From an uncultured Clostridia bacterium (GTDB lineage Bacteria > Bacillota > Clostridia > Oscillospirales > UMGS1783), in the NCBI GenBank assembly GCA_937892635.1, contig CALBKB010000235.1, positions 1 to 11,453 on the forward strand: 11,453 bases of DNA, given 5' to 3'. The position numbers and the translations under genes are program-made. Under the pieces are notes generated by a model that had not been told where the DNA came from, ran no database searches, and worked only from the letters and a program-made list of their open reading frames with translations. Positions 10,195-11,453 of this stretch are shown here, piece after piece (positions within the stretch are counted from its first letter, which is position 1; the number at the start of each line of letters is the position of its first letter).

Positions 10195-11453
10195 TGGATC
10201 TCCTCCAAACTTACCGTCAACTCATTGGCCAGCGCTACCTTGTCAGCCGGCACGCGGATTTTTTCCATTTCACCGGGAGCGGCCTTTAAGCGCATAGCCT
10301 GCACCAAAACCTCGTCGCCCGACTTGACGGAAAATCTTACTTTGCCGTAAGGCTTATCGACACGCAGGAAGAGCGACACGTCCTTCCCTTCTTGCGCCAC
10401 GCGCTGCGGCAGAACGTAGCGAACACCGTTGCCGGCATGGGTAGCCAACGACGCTTCGGCCGCGCCAGCACCCAGCACCAGATCGGCTGCGCCGATACCG
10501 GCCATTTCGGCCTCGTCGGATACATAGTCAACCAAATCATGCACCTGCAAGACGTTACCGCAGGCAAAGATGCCGGGGATATCGGTTTGGCGATTCTGAT
10601 CGACCACCGCGCCACCGGTGACACGGTCCATGGTAATGCCGGCCGCACGGGTCAGTTCATTTTCAGGAATCAGACCACAGGACAACAGCAGAGTGTCACA
10701 CGCAATAAAACGACGCGTACCGGGGATCTCGGCGCGCTTATCATCGACCTGAGCTACCGTTACACCCTCAACGCGCTTCTTGCCGTGGATCTGCACAACG
10801 GTGGTGCTCAGGTACAGAGGGATATCATAGTCGTGCAAGCACTGCACGATATTACGGGTCAAACCGCCCGAATAGCTCATCAATTCGCAAACCGCCTCAA
10901 CCTTAGCGCCTTCCAACGACATACGGCGAGCCATGATCAGACCGATATCACCCGATCCGAGAATGACGACCTTCTTACCCACCATATAACCTTCGCAGTT
11001 GATGAGTTTCTGAGCCGTACCGGCGCTGTAAATACCGGCGGGACGGGTACCGCAAATGTTAAGGGCACCACGGCTGCGCTCACGGCAACCCATGGCCAAA
11101 ATAACGGCTTTAGCCTGAATTTTAATAATACCTTGACGGTTAGTTGCCGTTACCACCTTGTCCTTGGACACATCGGTGACCATCGTTTCATGGAGAACGC
11201 GAATGCCGCGTTCTTTGACCATATCGGCATAAACGGCCGCATATTCGGGACCGGTCAGCTCGCGGCCAAGTTTATGTAAGCCAAAACCGTTATGAATGCA
11301 CTGGCGCAAGATGCCGCCCAGGCTTTCTTCACGATCCAGGATCACCACATCGGTGTAGGTGCCGGCGGCCATGTAGACGGTGGCGGTGTAGATGCCGGTC
11401 AGGCCCTGGTCTGCGAGCTTGATGGTGTCAATGCCGGTGCCGGAGAGGGTGAT
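10191..11453 (-). CDS. FAD/NAD(P)-dependent oxidoreductase (partial, runs off the window)
   Basis: From Met at 11372 the reading frame encodes 393 aa with the pyridine-nucleotide-disulfide-oxidoreductase fold: DREESLGGILRQCIHNGFGL after the first strand, AVILAMGCRERSRGALN (residues 90-105), the NAD(P) motif VVILGSGDIG (135-144), and IFACGNVLQVHDLVDYV at 268-284, where the FAD phosphate-binding Asp of many relatives is Asn273. Such proteins accompany glycerol-3-phosphate dehydrogenase and DUF1667 genes in Clostridia; electron transfer from the dehydrogenase is inferred. The frame stays open to base 11453 with no ATG, GTG or TTG upstream of 11372, so the true start is outside or altered. Upstream residues do not contain the expected GxGxxG of the FAD site; only a D-x-G-x-x-G can be aligned. 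This may be a divergent terminus or an assembly joint. Confidence 0.88.
   Translation of the reverse strand: MTLSGTGIDTIKLADQGLTGIYTATVYMAAGTYTDVVILDREESLGGILRQCIHNGFGLHKLGRELTGPEYAAVYADMVKERGIRVLHETMVTDVSKDKVVTATNRQGIIKIQAKAVILAMGCRERSRGALNICGTRPAGIYSAGTAQKLINCEGYMVGKKVVILGSGDIGLIMARRMSLEGAKVEAVCELMSYSGGLTRNIVQCLHDYDIPLYLSTTVVQIHGKKRVEGVTVAQVDDKRAEIPGTRRFIACDTLLLSCGLIPENELTRAAGITMDRVTGGAVVDQNRQTDIPGIFACGNVLQVHDLVDYVSDEAEMAGIGAADLVLGAGAAEASLATHAGNGVRYVLPQRVAQEGKDVSLFLRVDKPYGKVRFSVKSGDEVLVQAMRLKAAPGEMEKIRVPADKVALANELTVSLEEIQ

Overview
The window looks like chromosomal DNA from a low-to-mid-GC Bacillota, most likely a Clostridia-type anaerobe. The grounds are: the gene order rpoB-rpoC-L7Ae-like-rpsL-rpsG-fusA; a short rpoC product (about 1187 aa) without the proteobacterial insertion; the longer S12 form with an extra segment after its N-terminal helix; strong AAGGAGG ribosome-binding sites; near-consensus sigma-A promoters; and a neighbouring anaerobic-type FAD oxidoreductase/DUF1667 pair. 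This is inference from gene content; I could not search a database. Every protein gene I support lies on the minus strand, so transcription runs from high to low coordinates.

Right part (9043-11453): an operon of three genes, an FAD/NAD(P)-dependent oxidoreductase (cut by the window edge), a small cysteine-rich DUF1667 protein (4-base ATGA overlap) and a HAD-IIA phosphatase 12 bases further on. It ends in a strong hairpin terminator right after the HAD stop codon. The first two genes resemble the accessory genes of clostridial glycerol-3-phosphate oxidation operons.

Middle (8833-9042): a compact 210-bp control region. On the minus strand a near-perfect promoter (TTGACA, 17-bp spacer, TAAAAT) drives rpoB with a leader of about 130 nt. 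On the plus strand, inside that leader, an equally good extended -10 promoter (TTGACC, 17-bp spacer, TATAAT) points the opposite way, through the rpoB promoter, to the shared terminator. It could make an RNA of about 118 nt whose 5' end is antisense to the 5' end of the rpoB mRNA. This is the least expected structure in the window.

Left part (1-8832): rpoB and rpoC (RNA polymerase beta and beta'), an L7Ae/YbxF-like K-turn protein, rpsL (S12), rpsG (S7) and the first 44 codons of fusA (EF-G). A second near-consensus promoter has its -35 box embedded in the rpoC stop codon, so the str-operon part (L7Ae-like, rpsL, rpsG, fusA) can be transcribed independently of rpoBC. A two-part hairpin in the rpsL-rpsG gap is a candidate S7 feedback site. 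Residue-level oddities: the fourth zinc ligand of the second beta' zinc site is Ser, with a new Cys beside the first ligand; S12 carries Arg at the position equivalent to E. coli Lys88; beta carries Pro at the E. coli 510 position. The last 80-100 bases of the window do not encode the expected FAD-binding glycine motif and may be a divergent start or an assembly joint.
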